A DNA stretch of 64,000 bases from Stemphylium vesicarium (taxonomy: Eukaryota > Ascomycota > Dothideomycetes > Pleosporales > Pleosporaceae): NCBI GenBank assembly GCA_004380135.1, contig QXCR01000052.1:113609-177608 (forward strand), given 5' to 3'. Both the position numbers and the translations under genes were made by a program. The notes under the pieces are model-generated. The model ran no database searches. It saw only the letters and a list, made by a program, of their open reading frames with translations, and had not been told where the DNA came from. The stretch's first letter is position 1; every line of letters begins with the position of its first letter. This document shows positions 22,502 to 33,714 of the stretch, piece by piece.

Positions 22502-23971
22502 TCAAAGCATCGGTCTCTCAGAACTAGGATCCATTCCTTTGCTAAACTTCCTCTCAATCCTCTCCTTGCCCTTAATCATATACCCCTCAACCTCCTCATC
22601 CCTAATCCTTGTCAACCCACTCTTAACATCAACCTCCTCCCTCTCCAGCGTCTTCGCCTTAACCAGCACACCACTACTCTCTACCTTTCCACCCCCCTCA
22701 ACCACACCCTTGCAAAACTTCGCACACTCCTCAAAATGCACCTGACTGACTGGCAAACTCTCCAGCAGCATGGCAAAACAATGCGGCATAGCCTCGAACT
22801 CGCGCCACACCACCGTCACACCCTGCGCGACAGCGCGCTGAGCCAGCACGGCATCTTCATCACGCAGCATCTCCTCGCCGACGGAGAAGAAGAGCGGGGG
22901 ACTTTTCGACCAGTCTTGTGCAATGAGCGGCGAGACAAGCGGATGCATCAGCGCGCTCGCCTCGCAGTACAAATCTGCTCTAGGTGGCTTCGCAGGCCAC
23001 GTTTCGTCGGCGGGAAACTCGCGCTTGTCCGTCTGGCTAGGCGGAGGTAGGTAATCGTACACGACACCCTGTTCAATCGACGGCAGCGCACGCGTGATAT
23101 CCAGCCACGGCGACGCCATGGCCACGCCGGCCGGTAAGGGGATTTCCACATCTTGCCCGTAGAACCGGACGGTTGGGAGATGGCCCTCTGGCGCACTGCG
23201 GTGCAGTTGAAGCAGTAGTTGGAGGAGAGCCGTGCAGCATGTTCCGCCTGCCGAGTCGCCGCCGAATACGATTTCGCTGGCTGGCACCGCAGCGTGGAAG
23301 GAGCCTGGGGGCGGGGCCAGGAGGCTTAGATACGCTGTGAAGCAGTCTAGCAAGGCGGCTGGGAAGGGGCCTTGGGGCGAGAGTCTGTATCGAACGTTGA
23401 AAATGCGGCCGCTTGTTTCTCTGGCTAGTCGGCCGGTTAGAGGGCGCGTTGTTGCTGGGTCTAGCAGGTACATTGCGCCGCCGTGGAAATAAAGTATGGT
23501 GACTTTGCTCTTGGTTTCGGCCATTAGGTTCTCATATTTTGTGCTTTCGCTCATGGATGCGGGCTCTGGCTCGTCGTCTGCGGCCGAGGCCCGGTACCCG
23601 TTCCATTCGGCTTCTAAAGGCTGCTGCTCGGGTCTTGTCCATTGCTCTTGCCCTGTTCCCATGGAGGTGATGGCGGAGAACATCATTTGCCGCACGTCGT
23701 CTTCTGGCGGTGCGTCTAGCTTTACTTTGCTCACCCAGATCTTCCCTTTGACGCCCGGGTCTTTGCAGGTTAACCGCTGCAGCTTTCCGATGGGCGTAGG
23801 TGTCGAGTTCGGTCCTAGCATGTCGCGCAGGATGTTGATGGTGACTTCGGTTTTGAGATCCCATTTTGAGCTTGTGGGGGACATGGAGAGGGAGTGCCAT
23901 AGTGCTGTTTTGAGTAGTAGAGGCGTTTTTGGGAGCAGCAACTTCACCAGTGCTGAGGGTGAAGCGTCCAT
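22502..23971 (-). CDS. Alpha/beta hydrolase of the hormone-sensitive-lipase group
   Basis: Intronless, 489 residues from the ATG at 23971 (the frame runs further upstream only through a TTG). Hallmarks of the HSL/GDXG esterase family are all present: oxyanion-hole HGGA at residues 163-166, nucleophile elbow GGDSAGG with Ser240, a GEEMLRDED block carrying the acidic residue at about 366-371, and the catalytic His397 in MPHCF. It should hydrolyse carboxylic esters; the substrate cannot be told. No signal peptide, though a hydrophobic helix (LVKLLLPKTPLLLKTAL) near the N-terminus could anchor it to a membrane. An insert between residues 85 and 155 is rich in acidic residues. Confidence 0.88.
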   Translation of the reverse strand: MDASPSALVKLLLPKTPLLLKTALWHSLSMSPTSSKWDLKTEVTINILRDMLGPNSTPTPIGKLQRLTCKDPGVKGKIWVSKVKLDAPPEDDVRQMMFSAITSMGTGQEQWTRPEQQPLEAEWNGYRASAADDEPEPASMSESTKYENLMAETKSKVTILYFHGGAMYLLDPATTRPLTGRLARETSGRIFNVRYRLSPQGPFPAALLDCFTAYLSLLAPPPGSFHAAVPASEIVFGGDSAGGTCCTALLQLLLQLHRSAPEGHLPTVRFYGQDVEIPLPAGVAMASPWLDITRALPSIEQGVVYDYLPPPSQTDKREFPADETWPAKPPRADLYCEASALMHPLVSPLIAQDWSKSPPLFFSVGEEMLRDEDAVLAQRAVAQGVTVVWREFEAMPHCFAMLLESLPVSQVHFEECAKFCKGVVEGGGKVESSGVLVKAKTLEREEVDVKSGLTRIRDEEVEGYMIKGKERIERKFSKGMDPSSERPML

Positions 23972-24796
23972 TTTAGCCGTGGTTGCTAGTCGATGTGGTT
24001 GCGTTGGCAATCATACACGAAATCAGGGTTGTTATGAAATAGAAAATCAAAATGTCACCAGCTTGTGGAAGCAGTCAATGTGCAATGTCTTGTTAAGTCA
24101 CGAATACAGAGCAAAAGGGAATTAGGATAATCTAGTGGCAAAGGGGCCAGTGTTGACGTCGCACGACGACTACGTCGACGCGGCCTGCAAGATGCCTCGG
24201 CTCGTGGCGCAGCGAGTCATGCATTAGCGTAAAATATACGGTCAATACGCCCACGTGGAGGTGATCGTTTGCAGTAGTTGAAGCGGTAATAGCACGTGTG
24301 AATGATGTCGGCCACCAGGGCGCTCTTAATGCCCTTACCAAAGTCTCACATACGTACATCTACCGATCGTCTTTATCGCAGGATAAGCCGAGGCCTCAGG
24401 CACGACTATCTCAGTCACTACAACGCCAACCAAGTGCAATACATTACGAGGTCCAGACACATTATGAAGAACGTCCATTTATTGAGCGCATAAAAATAAC
24501 GGGAACATGCATCTTCCCAATGGTATCTTTCCCATGTTCCCCAAACGCCTGTTAGCCAGCCTACTCCGTATAACACAACGCGGTGTATTCCTTCATCCTC
24601 AACTAACGTCTTATGCTACGGTCGACGGTGAGTATATATCGCTAGTAAGCAATCCTCAAGACGTTCCGGTGTCACTGTCCAGCCCCGGACACGACTCCAG
24701 GGAGGATCCATCAGGCAAAAATTAGTCGTATAGAAGGTGCTCAAGCTCGGCATCCTCAGGGAGATAGTTGAAGGTAGATTGTCGCTGGTGTGCCCA
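23972..24796. other. Intergenic, nothing recognised
   Basis: 825 bases between the hydrolase start and the cyclin stop. Only small overlapping ORFs. No RNA gene recognised. Confidence 0.5.
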
Positions 24797-25850
24797 CTAG
24801 CCGTCCAGTTCGCCTTCTTCGCTACCTCTCTCTGTCGCATTGCCATCGGCCGTGTCATTCGCAGGGGGCTGGCTTTGACCCGTCATCTGAACGCCTTCCA
24901 TACTCCTAGGTGTGTCTCCAAAGTCGATACCATCTTCCGGTGTCCTGAGCCCTGCGTACATGTTGGGCTCCCCATCTTTATCGGGCGTCTTCTCGTATAA
25001 ATCTGCCATCAGGTTGCACGCTTTTCTTATATCGCGTAGCTGGACATGCTGTATCTCCCACCACGGCTTGCCATTGTCGTCGCCCAGCTCGACCTCAGCC
25101 ATGTGTGCGCCAGCGTACAAGGATGCTGCAGCGATTGTGCGTGATGTAAATAGCAAACACATCTGCGTAGATGTCGAGTCGGAAAGGAACGCCCACGCTG
25201 AGTTGCGCAGTTTTTTGTTGTGCTCGACGCCGTAGTACTTCATCATATCGTACATAACTTTGTATGGTGATTCAACGTTGAGGTCGAAGCACAGAGCCTC
25301 GAGTAGGACATCCTCGCTGTACAAGATAGTGTCCCGCCATTTCCAAAAGTCCTTTGTTTGCTCGTCGACGAGCTTGTTCGGGTCTTTGAGTGCGACTCTT
25401 ACGCAGGATACGACGAGTTCTTTCATCTTGCGGCAGTTTTCCTCGACTTTGGTAGCGAGGAACAGCGCGGTCGCGGCGATTTGCTGCAAAGGTCAGACAT
25501 GGTCGAATGACAACTTCATTGCTGCGCGCACTTACATAATGGTGAAGCGGCTTATACCCCGGCCGTGGCTTCAAGCTCATCCGCATCAGGTAGCGGTTGA
25601 AGAAAACGGCAGCCGTGCTTAGAGTCGTTTGTGGAAGTTTGAGCATCATGCCCACCTGTAATATGAAGCCTACGCCTTTACGCCGTAGTGTTCGCTCCTC
25701 TTCGGGCGTCATGCCATCGGTGATGGATGGCGCCAGGAGCAGCTCTTCTTCTGTGAATATCCACTGCATTTCGGCTTCGATTACGGCGGGTGGTGGCGGT
25801 CGCGGAGGTTCGCGCTGGGGCGGCATAGCGCTGGTAGTGGTCGAAACCAT
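24797..25850 (-). CDS. Cyclin of the T/K type (transcription-elongation CDK partner)
   Basis: Exon 25850-25536 (105 codons), a 52-nt intron, and exon 25483-24797 give 333 residues. The first cyclin box is clear: WIFTEEELLLAPS, then an Arg-Lys-Gly-Val-Gly-Phe-Ile segment, and after the intron ATALFLATKVEE with the conserved Lys and Glu that contact the kinase. A second, weaker cyclin fold follows (SPYKVMYDMMKYYG to AAASLYAGA). The pattern FLATKVEE-CRK and NVESPY is that of cyclin T/K, Pch1 and Bur2 proteins, partners of CDK9/Bur1-type kinases that phosphorylate the RNA polymerase II tail and elongation factors. The C-terminus is short and acidic, without the His-rich region of metazoan cyclin T. 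Confidence 0.85.
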
Positions 25851-26567
25851 GGCCAAAGCTCACAGCACGAATAGTTGTGGATGGAGTGTAATGTTGCGCA
25901 AGTCGTGTATCACCAATACACGTCGTTCGGTGTCGCTGGTGGCTTTTTGCGATGGCCTATCGGTGAAATGCGGTATATGGTGCGCAGACGGCGATTTCGG
26001 AACAGCACAAAGGCGAGAGATCGATAAACAGGCCAGGCAGTCAGGTGGGCTGCCTATAGCAGAGCTATTGTTGGTGAAGGCGCGGCTATTGAAGCTTGAG
26101 TGCTCAGGGCTGCAAGCGCCAACGGCTCTCTTCCGCGGCGAAGACAGGGATTCGTGCCAAGCTACTGCTACGGCTCACCACCGCACCCGCACCCCGACCG
26201 TACTAACGGAAGGCCATTTACCGTAACTGTCCCGAAAGCTTGTCTTTTGTCAGTCTCCGGGAATGAAACATTCGCAGGCGTTTGGAACAACATCAGTCAA
26301 ACAATGTTTCGAATCATGCTAGAGACCTCACTTCAGACCACTGTCATGCGGGCACGCAAAGTGTACTTCCACTCGTTTCATTTTGATGCGACTCCTGTGA
26401 TGCAGCCCAGAAAACGCCAATGGCCATTCTTCACTCGTTTCGTGAGAAGACGCGGGTACGATTAATATTACATAGAAGAGCAAACATGTGAAACGACAAG
26501 GGTAGTCACCCCAAGTCGGTGTTTCCACCCCACCAAACACGCCGTGCAATGCTGAACATCGTCGACT
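25851..26567. other. Intergenic, nothing recognised
   Basis: 717-base spacer between the cyclin start and the GDT1 stop, both on the minus strand. Nothing recognised. Confidence 0.5.
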
Positions 26568-28229
26568 CTACGCGAGATAGAAAGCCTCGAAGAGATAGAT
26601 GATGCCAAATACAAGGAAGGCAATAGCGCCACCAAGAGTGACTATCGTGTGTTAGCAGTGCTTCACAAGAATCAACAGAGGAGTCCTTACCATTACGCAT
26701 GCTGATACGTCCGGCAATAGCACGACCGCCGATAACTGCACCTGCAGTACATAGACCGTGGCCTGCTACGGCGCCCGCAGTGACCCACCAATAGTCAGAA
26801 CCAGCAGCCATGGCGACTGTTGCAATCTGACTACGGTCACCCCATTCTCCGAGGAAAGTCATGACAAACGTTTGAACCCACGCAGGACTTAGGAGGAGAG
26901 AGAAAAGATTGTTAATAGCACCCATTGTACCCGACATTGAGCCTCCACGTGGAGACGGCATTCGGTCGGGCGAGCTAGAGGGGCTTCGAGCAGGTGCGGG
27001 TAGTCGCGAGTTGGATCGCGAGCGACGCGCACCACGACCAGATTCCAGAGCATAGGGAGAAATGGAGGATTTCCGGCGGCCCTGGTGACGGGCAAGCTGC
27101 TCCTTTTCTTCGAGTTCCTGCTCAACTTCGCGCATTTCCTCTCCAACACCGTCTTCTGGGCTCATGTCAAGACCTTCCCGTACAAGTTTGACACCAAAGA
27201 CAAGGAAGAGTGCAGCAGCAGCAAAGTGCGTGAAGCGTTCGGAAAGGAGCGCGGGGACGGCATGGCCCATGACGGCAGAAAGCACTGTCATGACAACTAG
27301 GGCGGAAAAGGCAGCAGAGAAGACCAGAAGTCGTGGGTGTCGCATGGCCATGAGGGCGGCAACGAGGAACGTCTTGTCGCCAATCTCGGAGAATATAATC
27401 ATAGTAAAAGCGAGAACAAAGGAGTGGAGGGGCTGCACAGCGCCGGTGTCGACATCCTCACCGGGAGTTGAAGGCGACTTGGGTGGTACAGAGGTGTCTA
27501 GGGGGTCTTTGGTAGAGATGGAGTCTGGGACGGGATGAGGCTTGTCATCATGAGGAGAGTCTGGAAGGTCGGTGGGTTTCTGTAGGATGGTTAGCATTGT
27601 GCCATGCCCGTAGCTTCACCGCAACGCACCTCAAGTCCGCCAGCACCAAGTACACGGGTGCTACTCGCTGCCTCGATAGCATCTCCGTTCAATTGCTTCT
27701 GATCAACAGGATGAGGGGGTGCCTCCTTGGGCGAATTGGGAACCTGCTCCATCTTTTCGCCCGTCTTCTCCTCATGCGCTGTACGCTCCTTGTCCTTTGC
27801 AGAAACGCCGCCCTCGGTGCCTGTGCTGCCAGTGGCCAGTTTCCGCCCGGGATCCTGCATGACGCTTTTGTCGCCATCCAAGACATCATCCACCAAGACA
27901 GCCTCCGAGGTGGCTTTTGGCTTTTTGCCAGCACCCAGGTCCTCTACAACATTCGGAGCCTTGTCGTGAGACTTGGGTGTATCATCAACATATGGCCCGG
28001 CGTGGGGCTTCCCGTCCATTCCATCGACGGGCGCATCCTTGGTGCCTTTTGCGCCTGTAGAGGCCGCGGGCGAGGCTTCGGGAAGATAGGTGGCCTCGGT
28101 GTAGGCAGGCGCGACCGCTCGCGCAACGACCTTGTCGTCAGATGCGTCTGCTGCGATGGATGTGGCGAGCACTCGTAGAGCGGGTAAAAGGAGCAGCAAC
28201 GTGTGCGGATGCGGTTGTCGTAATCTCAT
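26568..28229 (-). CDS. GDT1: GDT1/TMEM165-type (UPF0016) Ca/Mn cation exchanger
   Basis: Three exons, 28229-27630, 27579-26691 and 26641-26568, phases consistent, 520 residues. The UPF0016 family transports Ca2+ and Mn2+ into the Golgi and supports glycosylation. Both signature motifs are visible: EIGDKT at about 265-270 in the first half and EWGDRS at about 445-450 in the second, each in a three-helix bundle. The last short exon adds the final hydrophobic helix (GAIAFLVFGIIYLFEAF). Before the transport domain lie a signal-peptide-like start (HTLLLLLPALRVLATSIAA) and about 220 residues of charged low-complexity sequence, much longer than yeast Gdt1. An Arg/Ser-rich linker of about 80 residues separates the two halves. 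Head-to-head with the telomere-protein gene. Confidence 0.92.
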
Positions 28230-28871
28230 GGTGAAGATGTTGGGAATATAAGTAAGGGTACCGAGCGATGCAAAGGGTCGTCAGCGGCGAATTGAAGCGG
28301 TCAGAGAAGAAGCGTAATTGTGTAGGGAACGACGAGAACGGAAGAATCTTTCGTCAAGAAAAGGTAGATGGGTGAGAAGTGCTATCAAAATGGATGTGTG
28401 ACAAGCTCACTCTGGCGTTTGAGCGTGCCAGTCGAGGATTACAGAGATGGGCGCAAGGGGTGCGTGCAGACAGCCCACGTATTATATTTAGGTGTACGCA
28501 AGCACAACGAGCACTAGTTAAGGGGTGCTTTTTCGAGAATGCCAGTGGAGCAGGGCGGAAACATCCATCAAATGCCGTGGATCCGTTTCGACCTCGAACG
28601 CTTCGTATGCACGTATTCCTCAGCTTCTGGCCCCTTCTCCGTGCTGCGGACTGAGGCGGCCCACATCTAGGCCGCCGCAACAGGCACCGGCGATCCATGG
28701 ATGAAGCTAAGCACGTGAGCGCCCGTTGAGCTGCCTTAGTCAGCCGCCGTCGCGGGACATCCATGTAAACAACTCCGCATCACCGACATGGCTAACACCA
28801 ACCTCGCGCATATCCAAGCAACCTTCGCCGCATGTAACACGGGCTGAAAAACGGTACTTTCTAAAATCACA
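28230..28871. other. Divergent promoter region (GDT1 / Taz1-like)
   Basis: 642 bases between two divergent starts. Nothing recognised beyond probable core promoters. Confidence 0.5.
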
Positions 28872-31687
28872 ATGGCCGACCGCAGAAGTGTGCGGTCTGC
28901 AAGCCGGCGCAAAACGCCTACCCCACAACCACCCTCCAAAACCACGGCTCCGCAACTAGGACGCGCATCGCGAGCGAGGCATTTGCGCAGTGCAAGTCGC
29001 GATATCGACGACTTTGTTGAAATTCAGAAACCCACTCGCCGAAGCGCGCGTCAAGCGAGCGTCACTACCATACCCGATGATAGTGAGGACGAGGCAAAGC
29101 AAGCGCGTCGGACAGCGCGCAAATCTGCGACAGATGCACTGGGAGGTCAGTTTTTACTTTGCGACCCGCTGTACTACCCGCACACCTTGCGCAGACGAAA
29201 CTCCATTTTTACTGGCTAGGCTATCCAAAGGCTGATGAAAATGCACCAGACCTCACTGTCGTAGAAGAAATGGACACGGAGATCGCGTTCGAGCACGATG
29301 AAGCCCCGGGCACGCCCGAAGCCTCCCAATCCGAAATCCCTCCCTTCCGCTCGCCAGGTGCCGCGTCAGAGATGTCCGGAACCACTGCCATTTCATCCTT
29401 CAGTATGGTCGAGGCCGAGTTCCTGGAGCCCAAGTTCATCCTGAAGCACATGCGCAAGCTATGCGATGCTGCCGAGGAGTTCTTGGAGCACATTGCGCCT
29501 GATGGCGCGGACATGGGCGACGATCTGCGGAACATACAGGAAATGCAGAAGCCGGGTTCGGATTATACAGAGGAATACCTGGATTTTGAGATTGAACTGA
29601 ACGTGCATCTGAAGCACTTCAAGAGCGAAGAACACAGTTATATACATGTCCGAGCCCTCCATCGCGCGCTTTTCGGCACAAACGAAGATGCCTCCATATC
29701 ACAGACGGGCCTTGATTTAGTGCTATACTTGGCCAACTTACTTGTTTTCGCAAAGCAGATGATTCATTCAAATCGGGACGACAAGACCATGTGGGACGTG
29801 CTGCGACAACTGGACAACACTTTTCCCGTGCAGTTTATGCATTCAATCAAGCGCGAAGCACAGCCAACAGCTGCAGGCACAAGTACATTGCTTCAAGAGA
29901 CGTTTAACCTTGCACTGGAATTACGGACCCAATTAGCGATATTAGTACTCCAGAAATCGGCTGACGACCCCAACTTCGACCCTGATGACATGGTCAGCGA
30001 AATCTTTCTTCGTTCGGAGTCGTCGCAAGCGATAGACGGCTCTCCAATCCGTGGCTGGAATATAGGGGCATTAGGTGGTGATGAGTCCCCACTGCCACAG
30101 GAACTCCAAGATGATGTTGCGAAGCGCGTGAACGAAATCCGGAAATTATTTCCAATGGACGATGACTCCTTGCAACGTGGCGAGCAAGTGAGACTGGAAG
30201 AGTTGAGAGCAAGCTTCCCTTGGGAGCCAACCATTCTGCGCTTATTAGCATGGGTACGTCTCCGACACCGGGAACTGCAAGCTATGATTGAGGAGCTTGG
30301 TGGATCAGCTGCAATTGCGCGCAATGTTAAGCAGGTTTACGAGAATCCTCAGCCCGTCAATGAGCAAGCGAGTGCCCTACAAGAATCTCCACGGAGAAAA
30401 CGGACGTCTTTCGGAAGAAATAGACGGCGCAGCAGTCGCAAATTCGATCCCAACGCAGCAGTGGATTTCGGTGCCATGGCTGTCCTCAAAGCGCGTGAAC
30501 GACACTCTGGTGTATCTGTGGAAACCAATGGTTCCGGCCAAGAAGATGCTCAAGAACCTATTCGGCAGGTGGTAGAGAATGTGCAGGCGGAAGAGCCTAT
30601 AACGGAACCTCAACAGCAAGGCGACGGGCCGCCAGAACTGGAAGAGGAAGAAGAGCAACCAGAAGAAGAACAAGACGAGCCACAGCCAGAACAGGATCAA
30701 CCCGAACCACAACCAGAGGAACAAGATGTGGTTGAAGAAGAGCAGGACGATGAACCCCAACCGTCCGGTCCACCACAAAGCTCAGCAGCTTTACACAAAC
30801 TCCTAAAAGCAGCGTCCAAGCCACAAAAAGAGAACCGTCCAGTATCGATATTTGATCGACAAAAGACCGCGCAGCGTGTCGAGTTTGGCGATGGATTCGA
30901 CGACACCCAGCCAACACCCGGGCCATCCAACCAATCCAAAGGAAAGCAACCCGCAGAATTCACATCACGCAAACGCTCACGACCAACGGACTCGGATTCC
31001 GACTCTTCCGCATTCGAAAGCGAAGACCGCGGTCTCCTTGTCCCAGAACGTCGACGCAACGCCCCCGTCTCTAAGAAAGCACGGCTAAACCCTTCTTCAT
31101 CCGGCGTACCACCAAGCCACCAGCCCCCTCCCCGCCCAACCCAACCCGAGGAACCCGAGGGACCCGAACAAGAAGAATCCGTCTCCGAGCCCGACGCCCC
31201 AGACATGACAGAAGAGCTTCCCCCATCCACCTACCAAGCGCAGCGCAGACTCGCGCAAGAAAACCGCAGCCTCGACGTCCCGCCACACCACCGCAACGAG
31301 CGCAAAGCGCGCGAAAAATGGACTCATGAGGCTGAAGAAGCACTATGCGAGTACATGAGCATTTACCCTGGAAAGTACTCTGCCATCCTCAAGTATGATG
31401 AGAATAATGGGGGCTTGCTGGAAGGTCGCACGCAGGTCAATTTGAAGGATAAAGTGCGGAATATGGCGTTGAATATGATTAAGTAAGTTTGATTCCCCCC
31501 CACCACCACCATGCAAGAAATATTGATGCTAGGAGGGGATTGCAGCATGGCTAACAGGGATAATAGGTCTGGTACGGGTCTTCGACCGGGCTTTGAGAAT
31601 ATCGTGCATCCCGGGGAGAAGTATGGTAAGGCTTTGATGGCGGGCGGATGGGTGATGAGGCCGGATGGCGAATGGGTACGTGAATGA
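28872..31687 (+). CDS. TRF/Taz1-like telomere repeat-binding protein
   Basis: Exons 28872-29145, 29220-31482 and 31567-31687 join in phase to 885 residues. The C-terminus holds a single Myb/SANT domain of the telobox class: KWTHEAEEAL, GKYSAILK, then VNLKDKVRNM, which matches the telobox consensus V-D-L-K-D-K-W-R of TRF1, TRF2 and Taz1. The usual Trp of the third helix is Val here. Residues about 115-400 form a Leu-rich all-helical region that I take as the TRFH dimerisation domain. Between them is a long acidic/Gln/Pro-rich linker (EEEEEQPEEEQDEP) with basic NLS-like patches. The last intron splits the telobox from its C-terminal continuation SGTGLRPGFENIVHP; without splicing the protein would stop right after the third helix. 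A strong GTACGT at 31675 leaves an alternative final exon possible. Confidence 0.82.
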
Positions 31688-31776
31688 TGAAAGAGCTGCG
31701 TAGCTGATGCTTCGTATCGCTCATGCTCGCAACTTGGTGTTATACAAGGTGTTATTGGATCAGGGGTACTTTTGTT

Positions 31777-31796
31777 TTTCTTCTTCTTCTTCTTGT
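31777..31796 (+). repeat. TTC microsatellite
   Basis: About six TTC triplets in the convergent spacer after the telomere-protein gene. The spacer holds nothing else recognised. Confidence 0.7.
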
Positions 31797-31956
31797 TTTA
31801 TCTGCTGTTCGATATTCTTGATACCCAACGACCGCTCCGGCGTATAATCGTAACAGCTTTTTTCTTCCAGCTCTCTTCTCCAGAAGACAAGGGCTTTATT
31901 TCATGAAATCAAGTCCCCAACTTCCCTCCTGATTATCCACGTGCAAAACTATCCTC

Positions 31957-32988
31957 TCATATCCTTTCTCTCCACCGCACACCCCACTCCCCCTTTGCAA
32001 AACTCGCCTCCACAACCGCACTCTTCATCACAGCCTCACACTTCCTCTTCTCAGCCTCATCCGGCACCGTAAAGCCAAACGCACACCCCCGTCTCGCAGC
32101 TTTCCGCACCATCTCCCTCTCATCGGCTTTCTTCTGGCCTTCCCTCCGCTTCAACTTCATCTCATCCGTCTCATGGACGCGCTCCGCCCACCCCTTCTCC
32201 CCACCAATCGACCCATTGACATCGTTCTGAGCCTGCGGCGGACGAACCTTTCCAGATCCGTAGCCATACTCGACCGCGTCAGGAAGAGCCTGCGAATCCG
32301 ACTCTGACGTTTTCGTCTGTTCGAGGACGATGCCGCCGTCGGCTTCGCCATCAGAGTCCGAGAGCGTATCTTCATCACTAGTGAGATCGGGTGGTGGATG
32401 TTGTTGTTGTTGTTGTTGTTGCTGTGTTGACGCTTCTGCGGGACCAGGCTGATCGACCATGTCTACGCTCTTCCAGTCCTCAGGCTTCTCGACTACAAAG
32501 CGGGCTTTGCGGTTTTTGCGACGCCCATAGACCTTTTCGGGGTCTTTTTCGCGCTGGAAGACGATTTCTTCGACAGTGCTGCATTCGATTGTGATTCGCT
32601 GGTCGCCCTTGATGGGTTTGGAGGGCTTCTTCTTGTGTTTTTTGGCGCCTTTGCCGTGCTCTTGGGGTGGATCTTCTTTTTCTTCACCTTTAATATCATC
32701 ATTCTTTAGGGGCTCTGCTCCTGCGTTTTCTTTCAAGGAGTCGATGCTTGCGCCGTTCAGCAGGGCGGCAAAGGTGGCTTCGATCTTGCGGTCGATGGGA
32801 CCTGGTTTACTGTTTCGACATCGCGAGGAGCAGTACTTGACTTCGGGCGCTTTCTGCGTCTTGCGGCGGTCGCCGATCACGCGGCCGCAGCTGTGGCAGT
32901 AGGGGACTGAGTCGCCGACGGTGAGGTAGAGTGGTGGTGGGGTGACGGCGTGTTTGCTCGGTCGGGACCATGAGTCCATCCACGACAT
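31957..32988 (-). CDS. Unknown protein with an N-terminal CxxC...CxxxC zinc-binding motif
   Basis: Single exon of 343 residues from the ATG at 32988. The open frame continues upstream, but without an early ATG. The N-terminal 60 residues hold CHSCGRVIGDRRKT...YCSSRCR, a compact four-cysteine zinc-ribbon-like cluster reminiscent of small DUF2256/MYND-like fingers. The middle is Lys-rich (KKHKKKPSKP) and includes the segment ITIECSTVEEIVFQREKDPEKVYGRRK. The remainder is acidic and Gln-rich; a TTG microsatellite on the plus strand (32398-32420) encodes a polyglutamine run. The C-terminus returns to a charged helical region with a conserved-looking RRGCAFGFTVPDE. I do not know its function; nucleic-acid or ribosome association would suit the basic composition. 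Confidence 0.75.
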   Translation of the reverse strand: MSWMDSWSRPSKHAVTPPPLYLTVGDSVPYCHSCGRVIGDRRKTQKAPEVKYCSSRCRNSKPGPIDRKIEATFAALLNGASIDSLKENAGAEPLKNDDIKGEEKEDPPQEHGKGAKKHKKKPSKPIKGDQRITIECSTVEEIVFQREKDPEKVYGRRKNRKARFVVEKPEDWKSVDMVDQPGPAEASTQQQQQQQQHPPPDLTSDEDTLSDSDGEADGGIVLEQTKTSESDSQALPDAVEYGYGSGKVRPPQAQNDVNGSIGGEKGWAERVHETDEMKLKRREGQKKADEREMVRKAARRGCAFGFTVPDEAEKRKCEAVMKSAVVEASFAKGEWGVRWRERI

Positions 32989-33714
32989 CTTGCTGGTGCT
33001 GAGATTTCTGGTAGATACTTGAGAATGTGATAGGTATAGGTTAAGTTTATTATATAGCGATTGTCTTGGTAATGGGGTCTGATGGAATGGGGCCCAGGTT
33101 GTGAAGCTCGTGGGTTTGAAGGTACGGGTGCACGACGTCATCGGCTTCCATAGTGGTACGTGACTGTATGCAGGAACAAACCGTGCCTGGTAGGCGCAGG
33201 TGATGGTGAAGCTCAAATCATGCAAATTCTATAGTGGCATTTGGGAATACTGTCATGACGTACTTGACGTTTCCACTTAGGTCTTAGGTGTACGCAGCAC
33301 GTGGTTTTGACTTGGTAGAGAAGTCGTCCCTTAGCTGCACCCACATGCTCCCTGGCGACCGAAATGTACATAGAATCCTCCTAATCCGCCTATCATAGTC
33401 CGAATCTAGAATGTGGCCGTCGTTGCCATCTCCACAAACTTCCCCAGCCGGTTCCTCGGATGTTCCCCATCATTCTCACTGACAGTTGCCGAGCTTAACA
33501 CGCCCACCATCTCGGCAATCAGCACGCATCTTGAAGTCGCTAGGATCCGTTTCGCCGAAGGAAAAGCATGGAGCAAATATATGAACCCCTTCGGCGCTCC
33601 GCTCGCCACGAGAAAAGGGGAGCCGGAGATTTGTTGACCTTCGTGGGCTCTATTCTGCGCAGAACTTCAGGTCACGTCTTGCCCAGGCCATAAGACGCGT
33701 TACAAAGCGGACAA
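32989..33714. other. Divergent promoter region (zinc protein / pantothenate kinase)
   Basis: 726 bases between divergent starts. The open frame of the zinc-protein gene extends about 240 bases into it without an early ATG. Nothing else recognised. Confidence 0.5.

Noticed and set aside
32989..33225. N-terminal extension of the zinc-binding protein
   Set aside because: The frame is open but its first codon is TTG; the conserved part begins just after the ATG at 32988.
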